64,000 nucleotides of DNA from Rhodocyclaceae bacterium. Its GTDB lineage: Bacteria; Pseudomonadota; Gammaproteobacteria; Burkholderiales; Rhodocyclaceae. Below are positions 1-11,173 of this stretch, piece after piece; within the stretch, counting starts at the first letter, position 1; each line of letters starts with the position of its first letter. The notes beneath the pieces were generated by a model. The model did not search any database. It had not been told where the DNA came from and saw only the letters and a program-made list of their open reading frames with translations. The stretch lies in assembly GCA_013388985.1 (NCBI GenBank), contig JACAEF010000011.1, positions 1 to 64,000 of the forward strand, in the 5' to 3' direction. The position numbers and the translations under genes are program-made.

Positions 1-1095
1 GATGAAGACGACGAAGGTGGTGAGCTTGGCGGTCGAATCCATCGCCTGCTTGAGCAGGCTCCAGTCGAGACGCTTCCTGGCCAGCGCCATGACGAGCGCG
101 CCGGTGGCGCCCATCGCGCCGCCTTCGGTCGGCGTCGCCACCCCGATGAAGATGGTTCCGAGCACCAGGAAGATCAGCGCCAGCGGCGGGATCAGCACGA
201 AGGTCACCTTTTCCGCCATCTTGGACAGCAAGCCGAGCTTGAACAGGCGATTGAGCAGGGCGGCGACGAAGGCCACGCCCAAGCCCAGCATCATGGCGAC
301 GACGATCAGCTCGTCGAGCGGCTTTTCGTTCGGCTGACGGCGGACCCAATACAACGCCGCCGCGGTGGCGATCGCCGTCAGCACGAGCAGCGAAAGCGCG
401 CCGGAACGGCCGTTCGGTTCGCGGAAGCTGCGCGCCTCGGCGGGCAGTGCCGGTGCCGACTTGGGGAAGATCAGCGTCATGCCGAGCACATAGAGCACAT
501 ACAGGCCGGTGAGCACGAAACCCGGCACGAAGGCGCCCTTGTACATGTCGCCGACCGACTTGCCGAGCTGGTCGGCGATGATGATCAATACCAGCGAGGG
601 CGGAATGATCTGCGCCAGCGTGCCCGAGGCGGCGATGACACCCGAGGCGAGGCGCCGGTCGTAACCATAGCGCAGCATGATCGGCAGCGAGATGAGGCCC
701 ATCGAGATCACCGAGGCGGCGACGACACCGGTGGTCGCGGCGAGCATCGCGCCGACGAAGATCACCGCGTAGGCGAGTCCGCCGCGGATCGGGCCGAAGA
801 GTTGGCCGATCGTCTCGAGCAGATCCTCGGCCATGCCCGAGCGTTCGAGGATCAGGCCCATGAAGGTGAAGAACGGGATCGCCAGCAGCGTGTCATTGTT
901 CATGATGCCGCCGAAGATGCGTTCCGGCAGCGCCTGGAAAAAGGCGGGATGGAAAAGCCCCAACTCGATGCCGATCCAGCCGAAGATGATGCCGTTGGCG
1001 GCGAGCGCGAAGGCGACCGGGAAGCCGAGCAGCAGGAAGACGACCAAAGAGGCGAAGATGATCGGCGCCATGTTGGCAATGAGGAATTCCGTCAC
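1..1095 (-). CDS. dctM: TRAP transporter large permease (DctM-like), 3' end beyond window
   Basis: Minus-strand frame from GTG at 1095 reads MTEFLIANMAPIIFASLVVFLLLGFPVAFALAANG..., typical of DctM; runs off the window edge. Confidence 0.85.
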   Translation of the reverse strand, partial: MTEFLIANMAPIIFASLVVFLLLGFPVAFALAANGIIFGWIGIELGLFHPAFFQALPERIFGGIMNNDTLLAIPFFTFMGLILERSGMAEDLLETIGQLFGPIRGGLAYAVIFVGAMLAATTGVVAASVISMGLISLPIMLRYGYDRRLASGVIAASGTLAQIIPPSLVLIIIADQLGKSVGDMYKGAFVPGFVLTGLYVLYVLGMTLIFPKSAPALPAEARSFREPNGRSGALSLLVLTAIATAAALYWVRRQPNEKPLDELIVVAMMLGLGVAFVAALLNRLFKLGLLSKMAEKVTFVLIPPLALIFLVLGTIFIGVATPTEGGAMGATGALVMALARKRLDWSLLKQAMDSTAKLTTFVVFI

Positions 1096-1742
1096 TTCTT
1101 CTCTCCTTGCGGTTCTTCGATCATCTCGTGGTTCATGTGCACGATGCCGGCAACCTCGGGCGCGACCTGATGCTTTCTGATTTCCGCCGCGAGTTCCTCC
1201 TCGGCGGAGGGCGCCTCGGCCTTCTTCAGCGGGTTGGGGGCGGCACCGGAGAGGAAGGCGACGCGCTTGATGAGTTCGGAAACGGCCTGCAGAATCAGCA
1301 GCGCGAAGCCCGCCGGCAACATCAGGCGCACCGGCCAGCGCACGAGTCCGCCGGCATTCGACGAGACCTCGCCGGAATTCCAGGCATTCAGGAACACCGA
1401 CCATGAAAGGTAGGCGATCATGATCGCCATCGGCAAGAGGAAGGCGAGAATGCCGAAGACGTCGATCCAGTTCTGCGCGCGCTCGGAGAGCCGGCCGGCG
1501 ATGATGTCGATGCGGATGTGTTCGTTTTTCTTCAACACATAGGCCGCGCAGGCGAGGAAGATCGCCGAGAACAGATACCACTGGATCTCGAGCCAGGCGT
1601 TCGTGCTCATGTTGAAAGCGAAACGTGAAACGGCATTGCCGGCGCTGATCAGCACTACGATCAGCACCAGCCAGATGGCGGCACGGCCGACGGCCTCGCT
1701 GAGGCTGTCGATCAGCCGCGAAAGTTGCAGCAGGAATTTCAT
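1092..1742 (-). CDS. dctQ: TRAP transporter small permease (DctQ-like)
   Basis: MKFLLQLSRLIDSLSEAVGRAAIWLVLIVVLISAGNAVSRF..., four hydrophobic segments, overlaps dctM by 4 nt. Confidence 0.8.
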   Translation of the reverse strand: MKFLLQLSRLIDSLSEAVGRAAIWLVLIVVLISAGNAVSRFAFNMSTNAWLEIQWYLFSAIFLACAAYVLKKNEHIRIDIIAGRLSERAQNWIDVFGILAFLLPMAIMIAYLSWSVFLNAWNSGEVSSNAGGLVRWPVRLMLPAGFALLILQAVSELIKRVAFLSGAAPNPLKKAEAPSAEEELAAEIRKHQVAPEVAGIVHMNHEMIEEPQGEKK

Positions 1743-1990
1743 CGTCTTGCTCCTCCAGGGCAGGGCCATGGGCGATAATGGCGCCGACGGCTGTCTCCCC
1801 GCCCGTGCGTCCCATCCTCGTTGGCCCCGAATGTTAACGGCTCGGGGTCCGCTTGACCACCGGATTGTGGAAAGCCGCAAGCGACGATCCGACGACCTCC
1901 GCAAACGACGTACCCCGCCAAGATGGACCAGCGCACGCGTTCCAAAGGCGCCGACAGGCGCGCCGCAGCCCTCAGGACGATGACCCAGTC

Positions 1991-2611
1991 ATGACCCGCC
2001 TTTGCCTGATCCGCCACGGCGAAACCGACTGGAACGCCGGCAAGCGCATCCAGGGCCAGATCGACATTCCCCTCTCGGCGCTCGGCCACGCGCAGGCGCG
2101 CGCCGTCGGCAACGCGCTCAAGGACGAGGATTTCGCGGCGATCTACGCCAGCGACCTGACGCGCACGCGCCAGACCGCGGAAGCGACCGCGCATCTCGCC
2201 CGTCTGCCGCTGCTGCTCGATGCCGGCTTTCGTGAGCGCCATTACGGCATCTTCCAGGGGCTCACCTACGCCGAATGCGAAGCGCGTCACCCGGCCGCTT
2301 ACGCCCGCCACAAATCGCGCGATCCGCATTTCGCGCCGGAAGGCGGGGAAAGCCTGCTCACCTTCGCCGGCCGGCTGGCGCAAGCCTTCGATGCGATCGT
2401 GCGGCGCCACCCTGGCCAGAGCGTGGCGATCTTCACCCATGGCGGTGTGCTCGACATCGCCTACCGCCAGGCGACCGGCATGGCGCTCTCCGCGCCGCGC
2501 GATTTCGCGATCCCGAATTGCGCCATCAACTGGATCGAAGTCGAGGCCGGCTGCTGGACCTTGCTGTCCTGGGCAGAGCGCGGCCACCTGGACAAAGGAA
2601 CCTCTGAATAA
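1991..2611 (+). CDS. histidine phosphatase family protein (phosphoglycerate mutase-like)
   Basis: MTRLCLIRHGETDWNAGKRIQGQIDIPLS; RHGETDWN motif and later FTHGGV. Confidence 0.85.
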   Translation: MTRLCLIRHGETDWNAGKRIQGQIDIPLSALGHAQARAVGNALKDEDFAAIYASDLTRTRQTAEATAHLARLPLLLDAGFRERHYGIFQGLTYAECEARHPAAYARHKSRDPHFAPEGGESLLTFAGRLAQAFDAIVRRHPGQSVAIFTHGGVLDIAYRQATGMALSAPRDFAIPNCAINWIEVEAGCWTLLSWAERGHLDKGTSE

Positions 2612-2733
2612 CCTGCTGCGCGCTCCGTTCGCTGTGTCGCGTGCTCGCTCGCTCCTCGCCTATCTGCTGGATATGTCTCGTCGCTCGCTGCGCGGCTCCT
2701 TGCGCCCGGAGCTGCTCGCGACGGTTCTTCAGA
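2603..2733 (+). repeat. ERIC-like imperfect palindrome, copy 1
   Basis: TCTGAATAACC...GGTTCTTCAGA terminal stem; core CTGCTGCGCG...CTCGCC TATC-GATA TGTCTCG...CGCTCGCGACG shared with four other copies; overlaps the stop codon of the upstream CDS. Confidence 0.75.
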
Positions 2734-2811
2734 GATTCCCAAGGCGCTCGACGAGCTCTGAACGGGTAGAATCCGCGTTTTGTGACCACCCTGCCCGACA
2801 GGACACGCGCC

Positions 2812-4059
2812 ATGTTCTCGAAACAAGACTCCCTCGCCAAGACCGACCCGGAAATCTTTGCCGCCATCCAGAAGGAAAACCGGCGCCAGGAAGACCACAT
2901 CGAGCTGATCGCCTCGGAAAACTACGTCTCCTGGGCGGTGATGGAAGCCCAGGGCTCGCAGCTCACCAACAAGTATGCGGAAGGGTATCCGGGCAAGCGC
3001 TATTACGGTGGCTGTGAATACGTCGACATCGTCGAGCAGCTCGCGATCGATCGCGCCAAGGCGCTGTTCGGCGCCGAGGCGGCCAACGTGCAGCCGAATT
3101 CCGGCTCGCAGGCCAATCAGGCGGTGTTCATGGCCTTCCTCAAGCCCGGCGACACCGTGATGGGTATGAGCCTCGCCGAAGGCGGTCATCTGACCCACGG
3201 CATGGCGCTGAACATGTCCGGCAAATGGTTCAACGTCGTGCCCTATGGCCTGACCAAGGACGAGGCCATCGACTGCGAGCAGGTCGAGCGGCTCGCGCAG
3301 GAGCACAAGCCGAAGCTGATCATCGCCGGCGCCTCGGCCTATGCGCTGAGGATCGACTTCGAGCGCTTCGCGAAGATCGCCAAGGCGGTCGGCGCGATCT
3401 TCATGGTCGACATGGCCCACTACGCCGGCCTGGTCGCCGCCGGCTTCTACCCGAATCCGGTGCCGCACGCCGACGTCGTCACCTCGACCACGCACAAGAC
3501 GCTGCGCGGCCCGCGTGGCGGCCTGATCCTGATGAAGGCGGAGCACGAAAAGGCGATCAACTCGGCGATCTTCCCCGGCCTGCAGGGCGGCCCCTTGATG
3601 CACGTGATCGCTGCCAAGGCGGTCGCCTTCAAGGAAGCGATGAGCAAGGAGTTCAAGGACTATCAGGAGCAGGTGATCGAAAACGCCCAGGTGATGTGCA
3701 AGGTGCTCAAGCAGCGTGGCCTGCGCATCGTTTCCGGCCACACGGAATCGCATGTCTTCCTCGTCGATCTGCAGGCGAAGAACATCACCGGCAAGGAGGC
3801 CGAAGCTGCCCTGGGCCGCGCGCACATCACCGTCAACAAGAACGCGATCCCGAACGATCCGCAGAAACCTTTCGTCACCAGCGGCATCCGCATCGGCACG
3901 CCGGCGATGACCACCCGCGGCTTCACGGAGATCGAAGCCGAGCAGGTCGCCAACCTGATCGCCGACGTGCTCGACGCCCCCAACGACGAGGCGGTGCTCG
4001 CCCGCGTGCGTGGCGAGGTCGCGGCGCTGTGCAGGCAATTTCCGGTCTACGGGGCGTAA
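2812..4059 (+). CDS. glyA: serine hydroxymethyltransferase
   Basis: [40 protein letters not shown]...; [17 protein letters not shown] motif. Confidence 0.97.
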   Translation: MFSKQDSLAKTDPEIFAAIQKENRRQEDHIELIASENYVSWAVMEAQGSQLTNKYAEGYPGKRYYGGCEYVDIVEQLAIDRAKALFGAEAANVQPNSGSQANQAVFMAFLKPGDTVMGMSLAEGGHLTHGMALNMSGKWFNVVPYGLTKDEAIDCEQVERLAQEHKPKLIIAGASAYALRIDFERFAKIAKAVGAIFMVDMAHYAGLVAAGFYPNPVPHADVVTSTTHKTLRGPRGGLILMKAEHEKAINSAIFPGLQGGPLMHVIAAKAVAFKEAMSKEFKDYQEQVIENAQVMCKVLKQRGLRIVSGHTESHVFLVDLQAKNITGKEAEAALGRAHITVNKNAIPNDPQKPFVTSGIRIGTPAMTTRGFTEIEAEQVANLIADVLDAPNDEAVLARVRGEVAALCRQFPVYGA

Positions 4060-4062
4060 GGC

Positions 4063-4536
4063 ATGAAATGTCCTTACTGTGGTGAGGACAATACCCAGGT
4101 CGTCGACACGCGCGAGAACGAGGATGGCGACACCGTGCGGCGCCGCCGGCGCTGCCTTGCCTGCGACAAGCGCTTCACCACCTACGAGCGCGTCGAACTG
4201 CAACTGCCGCTGGTCGTCAAGAAGAACGGCAGCCGCGTCGACTACGATCGGGAAAAGCTCAAATCGAGCATGATGCTGGCGCTGAGGAAGCGCCCGGTGA
4301 CCGCCGAAAGCGTCGAGCACGCGCTCGACCGCATCGAGGAAAAGCTCGTCCAGCTCGGCGAGCGCGAAGTCGCCTCGGAGCGCATCGGCGAGCTGGTGAT
4401 GCGCGAGCTCAAAAAGCTCGACAAGGTGGCCTACATCCGCTTCGCCTCGGTGTATCGCAACTTCGAGGACGTCGACGAATTCTCCGAGGCGATCCGCGAA
4501 GTGAAAGCCCCCAGAAGACGCTCGTCGGGCAAGTGA
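4063..4536 (+). CDS. nrdR: transcriptional regulator NrdR
   Basis: [43 protein letters not shown] zinc ribbon plus ATP-cone. Confidence 0.97.
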   Translation: MKCPYCGEDNTQVVDTRENEDGDTVRRRRRCLACDKRFTTYERVELQLPLVVKKNGSRVDYDREKLKSSMMLALRKRPVTAESVEHALDRIEEKLVQLGEREVASERIGELVMRELKKLDKVAYIRFASVYRNFEDVDEFSEAIREVKAPRRRSSGK

Positions 4537-5627
4537 ACTTCTCGGCCGCAGACCACGCCTTCATGGCCCGCGCGCTGCAGCTGGCGGAACGCGGCCTTTA
4601 CACCACCACGCCCAACCCCCGCGTCGGCTGCGTGTTAGTCCGGGACGGCGCCATCATCGGCGAAGGCTGGCATGAGAAAGCCGGCGAACCCCACGCCGAA
4701 ATCAATGCACTGCGAAAAATCGGCGCTGGCGGAACGGCACGAGGTGCCACCGCCTACGTCACGCTCGAGCCCTGCTCGCACCACGGCCGCACCCCGCCCT
4801 GCGCCGATGCGCTGATCGCGGCGGGCGTCAGTCGCGTCGTCGTCGCGATGCAGGATCCGAACCCGCTCGTCGCCGGTCAAGGCATTGCCCGCTTGCGCGC
4901 CGCCGGCATCGAGGTCGACTGCGGCCTTTTGGAAAACGAAGCGCGCGAGCTCAACATCGGCTTCGTCAGCCGCATGACGCGTGGCCGGCCGTGGCTGCGG
5001 CTCAAGGTGGCGATCAGCCTCGACGGCAAGACCGCGCTCGCCAATGGCGTCTCGCAGTGGATCACCGGGCCGGACGCGCGCCGCCACGCGCATGGCTGGC
5101 GCGCGCGCTCCTGCGCGCTGCTCACCGGCATCGGCACCGTGCGCGACGACGACCCACGCCTGACCGTGCGCGACATCGACACGCCGCGTCAGCCGCTGCG
5201 CGTCGTCGTCGACAGCCGACTGGAGCTCCCGCCCGGGGCGGCGATCCTGCAAGGCGGCCATTGCCTGATCGCCTGCGCCGTCGAGAACCCAGAAAAAGCC
5301 GCGCGGCTGCGCGCATTGGGCGCCGAAATTCTCGTGTTGCCGAACCCGCGCGGCAAGGTCGATCTGCCGGCGCTGATGGAGGAATTGGGCCGGCGCGGCA
5401 TCAACGAAGTGATGACCGAAGCCGGCCTGAAGCTGAACGGCTCGCTCATGCGCGAGGGCCTCATCGACGAGCTGCTGATCTATCAGGCGCCGCTGCTGCT
5501 CGGCGACGGCGCGCGCGGCATGGCCGATTTCGGCATGCTCACCGAGCTTTCCGCGGCGAAACGTTTGCAGATCGTCGAGTGCCGTGCCGTCAGCGCCGAC
5601 TTTTTCATCCGGGCGCGCTGCGGTTAG
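4533..5627 (+). CDS. ribD: bifunctional deaminase/reductase of riboflavin synthesis
   Basis: [14 protein letters not shown] and [14 protein letters not shown] deaminase motifs plus C-terminal reductase domain. Confidence 0.96.
   Translation: MNFSAADHAFMARALQLAERGLYTTTPNPRVGCVLVRDGAIIGEGWHEKAGEPHAEINALRKIGAGGTARGATAYVTLEPCSHHGRTPPCADALIAAGVSRVVVAMQDPNPLVAGQGIARLRAAGIEVDCGLLENEARELNIGFVSRMTRGRPWLRLKVAISLDGKTALANGVSQWITGPDARRHAHGWRARSCALLTGIGTVRDDDPRLTVRDIDTPRQPLRVVVDSRLELPPGAAILQGGHCLIACAVENPEKAARLRALGAEILVLPNPRGKVDLPALMEELGRRGINEVMTEAGLKLNGSLMREGLIDELLIYQAPLLLGDGARGMADFGMLTELSAAKRLQIVECRAVSADFFIRARCG
4715..4740 (+). repeat. dispersed mini-repeat (AAAGTCGGCGCTGGCGGRACGGCACC family)
   Basis: AAAAATCGGCGCTGGCGGAACGGCAC inside ribD, read as KIGAGGTA. 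Confidence 0.7.
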
Positions 5628-6366
5628 CACAGACGGGGCAGCCCGGATCACGCGGCACGCCGATGCTGCGCCACTCCATCGTCAGACCATCGAGCAGCAG
5701 AAGCCGGCCGGCGAGCGTCTCGCCGCAGCCGATCAGGAGCTTGAGCGCCTCGGCAGCCTGGGTCGCGCCGATGATGCCGGTGATCGGCGCGAACACGCCC
5801 ATCACCGCGCAGCGCACTTCCTCGACGTCCTCGGACTCCGGGAACAGGCAGTGATAACAGGGCGCGTCGTCGCGCCGCGCGTCGAACACCGCGACCTGTC
5901 CATCGAAACGGATCGCCGCGCCGGAAACCAAGGGCTTGCGGTATTTCACGCAGGCGCGGTTGACCGCGTGCCGCGTGGCGAAATTGTCGGAACAGTCGAG
6001 CACCACGTCGGCGGCCGCGACCTCCTCTTCGAGCCGGTCGCCCTGCAGGCGCTCCTGCAGCGGCAGGACCGTGCAGCCGGGATTGATCTCGGCCAGCGTC
6101 GCCGCGCCCGAGCGTACTTTCGGCTGACCGATCGATGCGGTGCGATGCAGAATCTGGCGCTGCAGATTAGTGAGGTCCACCGTGTCGCCATCGGCCAGCG
6201 CCAGCGTGCCGATGCCGGCGGAGGCGAGATACAGCGCTGCCGGCGAGCCCAGCCCCCCCGCGCCGAGCACCAGCGCGCGGCTGCTCAGCAGCCGCTCCTG
6301 TCCTTCGATGCCGACCTGTGGCAGCAGGATGTGGCGCGAATAGCGCAACAGCGCTTCGTCATTCAC
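5605..6366 (-). CDS. ThiF/MoeB/HesA family adenylyltransferase
   Basis: NDEALLRYSRHILLPQVGIEGQERLLSSRALVLGAGGLGSPAALYLASAGIG..., CxxC pairs near the C-terminus. Confidence 0.9.
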   Translation of the reverse strand: MNDEALLRYSRHILLPQVGIEGQERLLSSRALVLGAGGLGSPAALYLASAGIGTLALADGDTVDLTNLQRQILHRTASIGQPKVRSGAATLAEINPGCTVLPLQERLQGDRLEEEVAAADVVLDCSDNFATRHAVNRACVKYRKPLVSGAAIRFDGQVAVFDARRDDAPCYHCLFPESEDVEEVRCAVMGVFAPITGIIGATQAAEALKLLIGCGETLAGRLLLLDGLTMEWRSIGVPRDPGCPVCANRSAPG

Positions 6367-6827
6367 TTGTAATCCCTGAGTTCCGGCGGCGTATCGTCGT
6401 GATCGCCGTGGGGATGATGCTCCCAGGCCTGTGAATAGACTTCGTGCGATTTCTTGATCAGGCGTTCTGGCTGGCCGAGATTGCGCCGCTGGGTCTCCTC
6501 GGAGAAATACACCAGCGCGCGGATCAGCTTGCAATACAGCGAATTGTCGAGATGGAAGCCACGGTCGATGAGCAGTTTTTCGAGGGCTTCCATGCAATGG
6601 TCGGTAATTTCATACCAGACCGAGATGCCGTTGGGCTGGCTGCCCGGCGCCACTTCCAGACCGGGCAGGCTTTTGAGCAGCGCGAAGGCTTCCGGAATCT
6701 GCCAGTGCTTGACCTTGTTGAAGCGGATCTCGCGGTGCTTCCTCGTGCCCGTTTGCGGCGCCAGCGGGTGCGGACGGCGGATGCCGCGCTCCTGGTCACG
6801 CAGCTGGCGGGCACGCTCGGGGTTCAT
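6363..6827 (-). CDS. conserved hypothetical protein
   Basis: 154-aa ORF, 4-nt overlap with the ThiF-like gene, same strand as ctpA; family not recognised. Confidence 0.6.
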   Translation of the reverse strand: MNPERARQLRDQERGIRRPHPLAPQTGTRKHREIRFNKVKHWQIPEAFALLKSLPGLEVAPGSQPNGISVWYEITDHCMEALEKLLIDRGFHLDNSLYCKLIRALVYFSEETQRRNLGQPERLIKKSHEVYSQAWEHHPHGDHDDTPPELRDYK

Positions 6828-6849
6828 AATCTCACTCGGTAAGCGGATC

Positions 6850-8262
6850 TCATTTCTTGATCACGTTCAAGGCCTTCAGCAGGTTGATCGCCTGTGTGAG
6901 CTGATAGTCGTCCTTCGAGGCCAGCTCGAAGGGCTTGGCATGCGCTTCCTCCTTGTCGGCATCCCCCTTGCCGTTCTTGCCTGTCTTCTCGTCCTTCTTC
7001 GGCGCGGCGGGCTTCTCGGCCTCCTTGCCTTCCTTGTCGTTGGCGAGGTGGCGTTCGAGATCGGCTTCGCGCAGCCGCTCGCGCGAACCGCCATTCGGGC
7101 TTTCCTCGACGACGATGTCCGGCTCGATGCCCTTGGCCTGGATCGAGCGGCCGTTCGGGGTGTAATAGCGTGCCGTCGTCAGCTTGATCGCCGTCTTGCC
7201 GGAGAGCGGCAGCACCGTTTGCACCGAGCCCTTGCCGAAGGTCTGCGTGCCCATCACCACCGCCCGCTTGTGATCCTGCAGCGCGCCGGCGACGATCTCG
7301 GATGCGGATGCCGAACCGCCATTGACGAGCACGATCAGCGGCACGCTCTTCACGCCCGCGGGCAGTTTCTTGAGGGGATCCTCGCGGTTGCCGCGCAGAT
7401 AGTCCTCGGCCACGGCGTTGTATTTGCGCTTGGCATCCTCGATACGGCCATCGGTGCTGACGACCGCGCTGCCCGGCGGCAGGAAGGCGGCGGCGACGCC
7501 GATCGCGCTGTGTAGCAGCCCACCCGGGTCGTTGCGCAAGTCGAGCACCAGCCCCTTCAGACCCGTGCCTTTCGCGTCGGCATCGGCCTTGTAGAGCCGC
7601 TCGAGATGCTTCACCAGATCGGCGACCGTTTCCTCCTGGAACTGGGTGATGCGCAGATAGCCATAGCCCGGCTCGATCAGCTTCGACTTGACGCTCTGCA
7701 CCTTGATGACGTCGCGTACGAGAGTGATCTCGATCGGTTTGGTCTCGCCCTGACGCAGGATCGAGAGGCGGATCGAGGTCTTCGGCTTGCCGCGCATCTT
7801 CTTCACTGCTTCGGACAGCGTCATGCCTTTCACCGGCGTGTCGTCGAGCTTGAAGATCAGGTCACCGGCCTTCACGCCGGCGCGCCAGGCCGGGGTATCC
7901 TCGATCGGCGCGATCACCTTGACGAGACCGTCTTCCATGCCGACCTCGATGCCGAGGCCGCCGAACTCGCCCTGGGTGGAGACTTGCAGGTCCTTGAACG
8001 CTTCCTCGTCGAGATAGGCGGAATGCGGATCGAGGTTCGCTAGCATGCCGGAGATCGCGTGCCGGATCAGCGCCTTGTCCTCGACCGGCTCGACATAGCC
8101 CTGCTTGATGGCATTGAAGACGTCGGCGAAGCTCTTCAGCTCCTCGACCGGCAGCGGCGCATCGCCGCCCTTTTGCGCGATCGCGGACAGATTGAGACTC
8201 AAGGCGACGCCGGCGATCAGACCGACGAGCACGAGGCCGAATTGTTGCAGCTTGCTACGCAT
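6850..8262 (-). CDS. ctpA: S41 family C-terminal processing peptidase
   Basis: MRSKLQQFGLVLVGLIAGVALSLNL...; PDZ domain and GGSASASEIVAGALQDHKRAVVMGTQTFGKGSVQ catalytic region. Confidence 0.93.
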   Translation of the reverse strand: MRSKLQQFGLVLVGLIAGVALSLNLSAIAQKGGDAPLPVEELKSFADVFNAIKQGYVEPVEDKALIRHAISGMLANLDPHSAYLDEEAFKDLQVSTQGEFGGLGIEVGMEDGLVKVIAPIEDTPAWRAGVKAGDLIFKLDDTPVKGMTLSEAVKKMRGKPKTSIRLSILRQGETKPIEITLVRDVIKVQSVKSKLIEPGYGYLRITQFQEETVADLVKHLERLYKADADAKGTGLKGLVLDLRNDPGGLLHSAIGVAAAFLPPGSAVVSTDGRIEDAKRKYNAVAEDYLRGNREDPLKKLPAGVKSVPLIVLVNGGSASASEIVAGALQDHKRAVVMGTQTFGKGSVQTVLPLSGKTAIKLTTARYYTPNGRSIQAKGIEPDIVVEESPNGGSRERLREADLERHLANDKEGKEAEKPAAPKKDEKTGKNGKGDADKEEAHAKPFELASKDDYQLTQAINLLKALNVIKK

Positions 8263-8305
8263 GTGGAATAACCTCGCAGAAAGGACGGAAGCCGCCGTGA
8301 AAATC

Positions 8306-9520
8306 TCACGGCGCGGCAAGCCATTTGCCGGGATCGAACGCCTGCCCCCTGTGCCTGAGCTCAAAGTATAAACCCGATTCCGGCAAGCCCCCACTCGAGC
8401 CGACGGTGGCCACCGGCCTGCCGGCAGTCACTTTTTGACCGGTTTTGGCCAGCAAGGTCTGGTTGTTGCCATAGATCGACAGAAAACCGTCGTCATGGTC
8501 GATGATCAGCAGATTGCCATAGCCGCGCAACCAGTCGGCGAAGACAACCACGCCGTCGGCCACGGCGCGCACGTCGGCGCCTTCGGGAGCGCGGATGAAC
8601 AACCCTTTCCAGAGCAGCTGGCCTTCGTCGCGGCGCGTGCCGAAGCGCGCGGCGACGCTGCCTTTGACCGGCCAGGGCAGGTGGCCGCGCAGCCGGGCGA
8701 AGGCGCCACCTGCTCCGTCCGGCTCGGCTCGCAGCGGCGGCGGGGATGCGGCAGGGGTGTCGGATCGGGCCTTCGGCGACGCCGGGCCCGGCCGCGCCGG
8801 CGCGCTCTTCTTTTTCGCCAGCGCCGCGATCACGCTGGCGAGCCGCTTCTCGTCCTGCCTCAGGGTCTCGAGCGTGCGTCGCTGCGCCTGGATCTGGCTG
8901 GACAGCTTTGCCAGCACGGCCTGCCGTTCCTGCTGGCGCTGGCGCAAGGTGGCGCGTTCCGCCTCTTCGTGCCGCGCCAGCTCGGCGAGCTTCGCGCTGC
9001 GCTGGCGGACGATCCCGGCCACACGGCGGGTCTCATCCGCATCCTCGCGCAACTGACCGATCAGCTCGGCCTTGGCGCGGGCGAGCTGAGCCAGGTAATA
9101 GCGATCGCGGGCCGCCTCGTTCGGATCGCCCCCTGCCAGCAGCATCGCCAGGGCATCGGCTTCATGGGGACGGAACTGGTGGCGCAGCAGCGCCGCGAGC
9201 TGGGCCTGGCGCGCCGCGGTCTGGGCCTCGAGCCGCTTTAGCTCGCGCTCGTGAGCGGCGAGCTCGGCGCGCACGGCTGCGCGCTCCTCGCCCAGGGCGC
9301 GGAGCTTGCGGGCGCTGGCGGCGATCGCCTGTTCGGTTTCGCGCAGCTCGCCGACGGCGGCCGCGCGTGCGGCTTCTTTTTCCCGCATCTGACGCTCGAG
9401 CGCGGCGCGCTGCTCGCGTAGCGCATCGAGTTTCGCTTTTTCACGCTCGCCCGCTGCCGACGCCAGCGCCGGCAGGAAGCCCAGAACAAGGATGGCAAAA
9501 GCGGGCGCGGGACCGATCAA
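8306..9520 (-). CDS. envC: murein hydrolase activator EnvC-like (coiled coil plus M23 domain)
   Basis: Long coiled coil followed by [43 protein letters not shown]. Confidence 0.88.
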   Translation of the reverse strand: MIGPAPAFAILVLGFLPALASAAGEREKAKLDALREQRAALERQMREKEAARAAAVGELRETEQAIAASARKLRALGEERAAVRAELAAHERELKRLEAQTAARQAQLAALLRHQFRPHEADALAMLLAGGDPNEAARDRYYLAQLARAKAELIGQLREDADETRRVAGIVRQRSAKLAELARHEEAERATLRQRQQERQAVLAKLSSQIQAQRRTLETLRQDEKRLASVIAALAKKKSAPARPGPASPKARSDTPAASPPPLRAEPDGAGGAFARLRGHLPWPVKGSVAARFGTRRDEGQLLWKGLFIRAPEGADVRAVADGVVVFADWLRGYGNLLIIDHDDGFLSIYGNNQTLLAKTGQKVTAGRPVATVGSSGGLPESGLYFELRHRGQAFDPGKWLAAP

Positions 9521-10266
9521 GCCTTGGCTTTACCCTGGTTCGCCACGGCCGCCTGGGCGGCGGCGATCGCTTCCGGATCGCCCAGATAATAACTGCGCAG
9601 CGGATTCAGCTCGGCGTCGAACTCATAGACCAGCGGCTGGCCGGTGGGCACGTTGAGGCCGACGATGTCCTGGTCGGAAATCTTGTCGAGATACTTGATC
9701 AACGCGCGCAGGCTGTTGCCATGCGCGGTGACGAGCACGCGCTTGCCGGACTTGACCGCCGGCGCGATGCTGTCGAACCAGATCGGCAGGAAGCGCTCCA
9801 CCGTATCCTTCAGGCATTCCGCGGCCGGATAGAGTCCGGGGGCGAGGCTTGCGTAACGCGGATCATGCACGTCGTAGCGCGGATCGTCCTTGTCGAGCGC
9901 CGGCGGACGGACATCATAGGAGCGCCGCCACAGCTTCACCTGCTCCTCGCCGAACTTGGCGGCCGTCTCCGCCTTGTTGAGCCCTTGCAGGGCGCCGTAG
10001 TGGCGCTCGTTGAGCCGCCAGGAATTCACCACCGGCAGCCACATGCGGTCCATTTCCTCGAGCACGAGCCAGAGGGTCTTGATCGCCCGCTTGAGCATCG
10101 AGGTGTAGGCGATGTCGAAATCGAACCCTTGCGCCTTCAGGAGCTGGCCGGCGGCTTTCGCCTCGGCGATGCCTTTCTCGGTCAGACCGACGTCGGTCCA
10201 GCCGGTGAAGCGGTTTTCCTGGTTCCAGGTGGATTCGCCGTGGCGCAGCAATACGAGTTTGTACAT
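9517..10266 (-). CDS. gpmA: 2,3-bisphosphoglycerate-dependent phosphoglycerate mutase
   Basis: [32 protein letters not shown]... Confidence 0.97.
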   Translation of the reverse strand: MYKLVLLRHGESTWNQENRFTGWTDVGLTEKGIAEAKAAGQLLKAQGFDFDIAYTSMLKRAIKTLWLVLEEMDRMWLPVVNSWRLNERHYGALQGLNKAETAAKFGEEQVKLWRRSYDVRPPALDKDDPRYDVHDPRYASLAPGLYPAAECLKDTVERFLPIWFDSIAPAVKSGKRVLVTAHGNSLRALIKYLDKISDQDIVGLNVPTGQPLVYEFDAELNPLRSYYLGDPEAIAAAQAAVANQGKAKA

Positions 10267-10397
10267 GATCGGGAGGAAAAATGTGGATGGAAGAGAATCG
10301 ACAGGACATTTTAATCGAAGTATGATCGCGCCCTGTCCGCTTCTGGCACAGTTTCAGGCATAAAAACCGCGCCCGCTCCCGAAAACACCGACGCTCC

Positions 10398-10721
10398 ATG
10401 AACCGCAACGCCATCGAAGACCTGGCCGAACACAACGATCAGATCATGATCGCCGCGCGCGCGCTGAAATCGATCTCACATCCGCTGCGGCTGAAGATCC
10501 TCTGCGTCGTCGGCGACCGGGAGGTCTGCGTGCAGGAGATCGTCGATGCCGTCGGCACCTCGCAGAGCAATATCTCGCAGCATCTCGCCATTTTGCGCGA
10601 CAAAGGCATCCTCGCCACGCGCAAGGACGCCAATCGCGTCTATTATCGCGTCGCCGACCAACGCACCCTGCAGCTGATCGGCATGATGCGCGAGGTGTTC
10701 TGCGGCGTCGGCCCCGCCTGA
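10398..10721 (+). CDS. ArsR-family transcriptional regulator
   Basis: Winged HTH: KSISHPLRLKILCVVGDREVCVQEIVDAVGTSQSNISQHLAILRDKGIL. Confidence 0.88.
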   Translation: MNRNAIEDLAEHNDQIMIAARALKSISHPLRLKILCVVGDREVCVQEIVDAVGTSQSNISQHLAILRDKGILATRKDANRVYYRVADQRTLQLIGMMREVFCGVGPA

Positions 10722-10757
10722 ACGGCCGTCATTCAATTTCAGGAAATTCAGGAACCG

Positions 10758-11165
10758 ATGGAGTTCATCCAGCAGAATCTGATGTGGGTGGCGCTGGCCG
10801 CGATAAGCGGCGGCATGCTGCTCTGGCAGACCTTCAATGGCAGCGGTGGCAAGAACATCTCGGTCGGCGAAGCGACGCTCTTGATCAACCGCCAGGACGC
10901 CCTCGTCGTCGATGTGCGCGAAACGGCCGAATGGTCGGCCGGCCACATCCCCGCCGCCCGCCACCTGCCGTTGAGCCAGTTCGCCAAGCATCTCGTCGAG
11001 ATCGAGAAATTCAAGGACAAGCCCGTCATTCTCGTCTGCGCCAGCGGCAACCGCTCGGGTTCCGCCTGCAACCTGCTCAAAAAAGCCGGTTTCGCCCAAG
11101 TCTTCAACCTCGCCGGCGGCATGCGCGCCTGGATCGATGCCGGCCTGCCGGTCACCAAAAAATAG
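10758..11165 (+). CDS. rhodanese-like domain protein, membrane anchored
   Basis: N-terminal TM then VVDVRETAEWSAGHIPAARHLPLSQF and VCASGNRSGSACNLL active-site loop. Confidence 0.9.
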   Translation: MEFIQQNLMWVALAAISGGMLLWQTFNGSGGKNISVGEATLLINRQDALVVDVRETAEWSAGHIPAARHLPLSQFAKHLVEIEKFKDKPVILVCASGNRSGSACNLLKKAGFAQVFNLAGGMRAWIDAGLPVTKK

Positions 11166-11173
11166 AGAGCGAC

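Noticed and set aside
2603-2733. ERIC-like copies interpreted as ordinary rho-independent terminators
   Set aside because: Elements are 125-143 nt with a conserved internal core, and only copy 2 has a clear terminal T-run, so simple terminators do not explain them.
2461-4320. 619-aa minus-strand ORF over glyA/nrdR
   Set aside because: Antisense to unmistakable glyA and nrdR; typical GC-rich spurious ORF.
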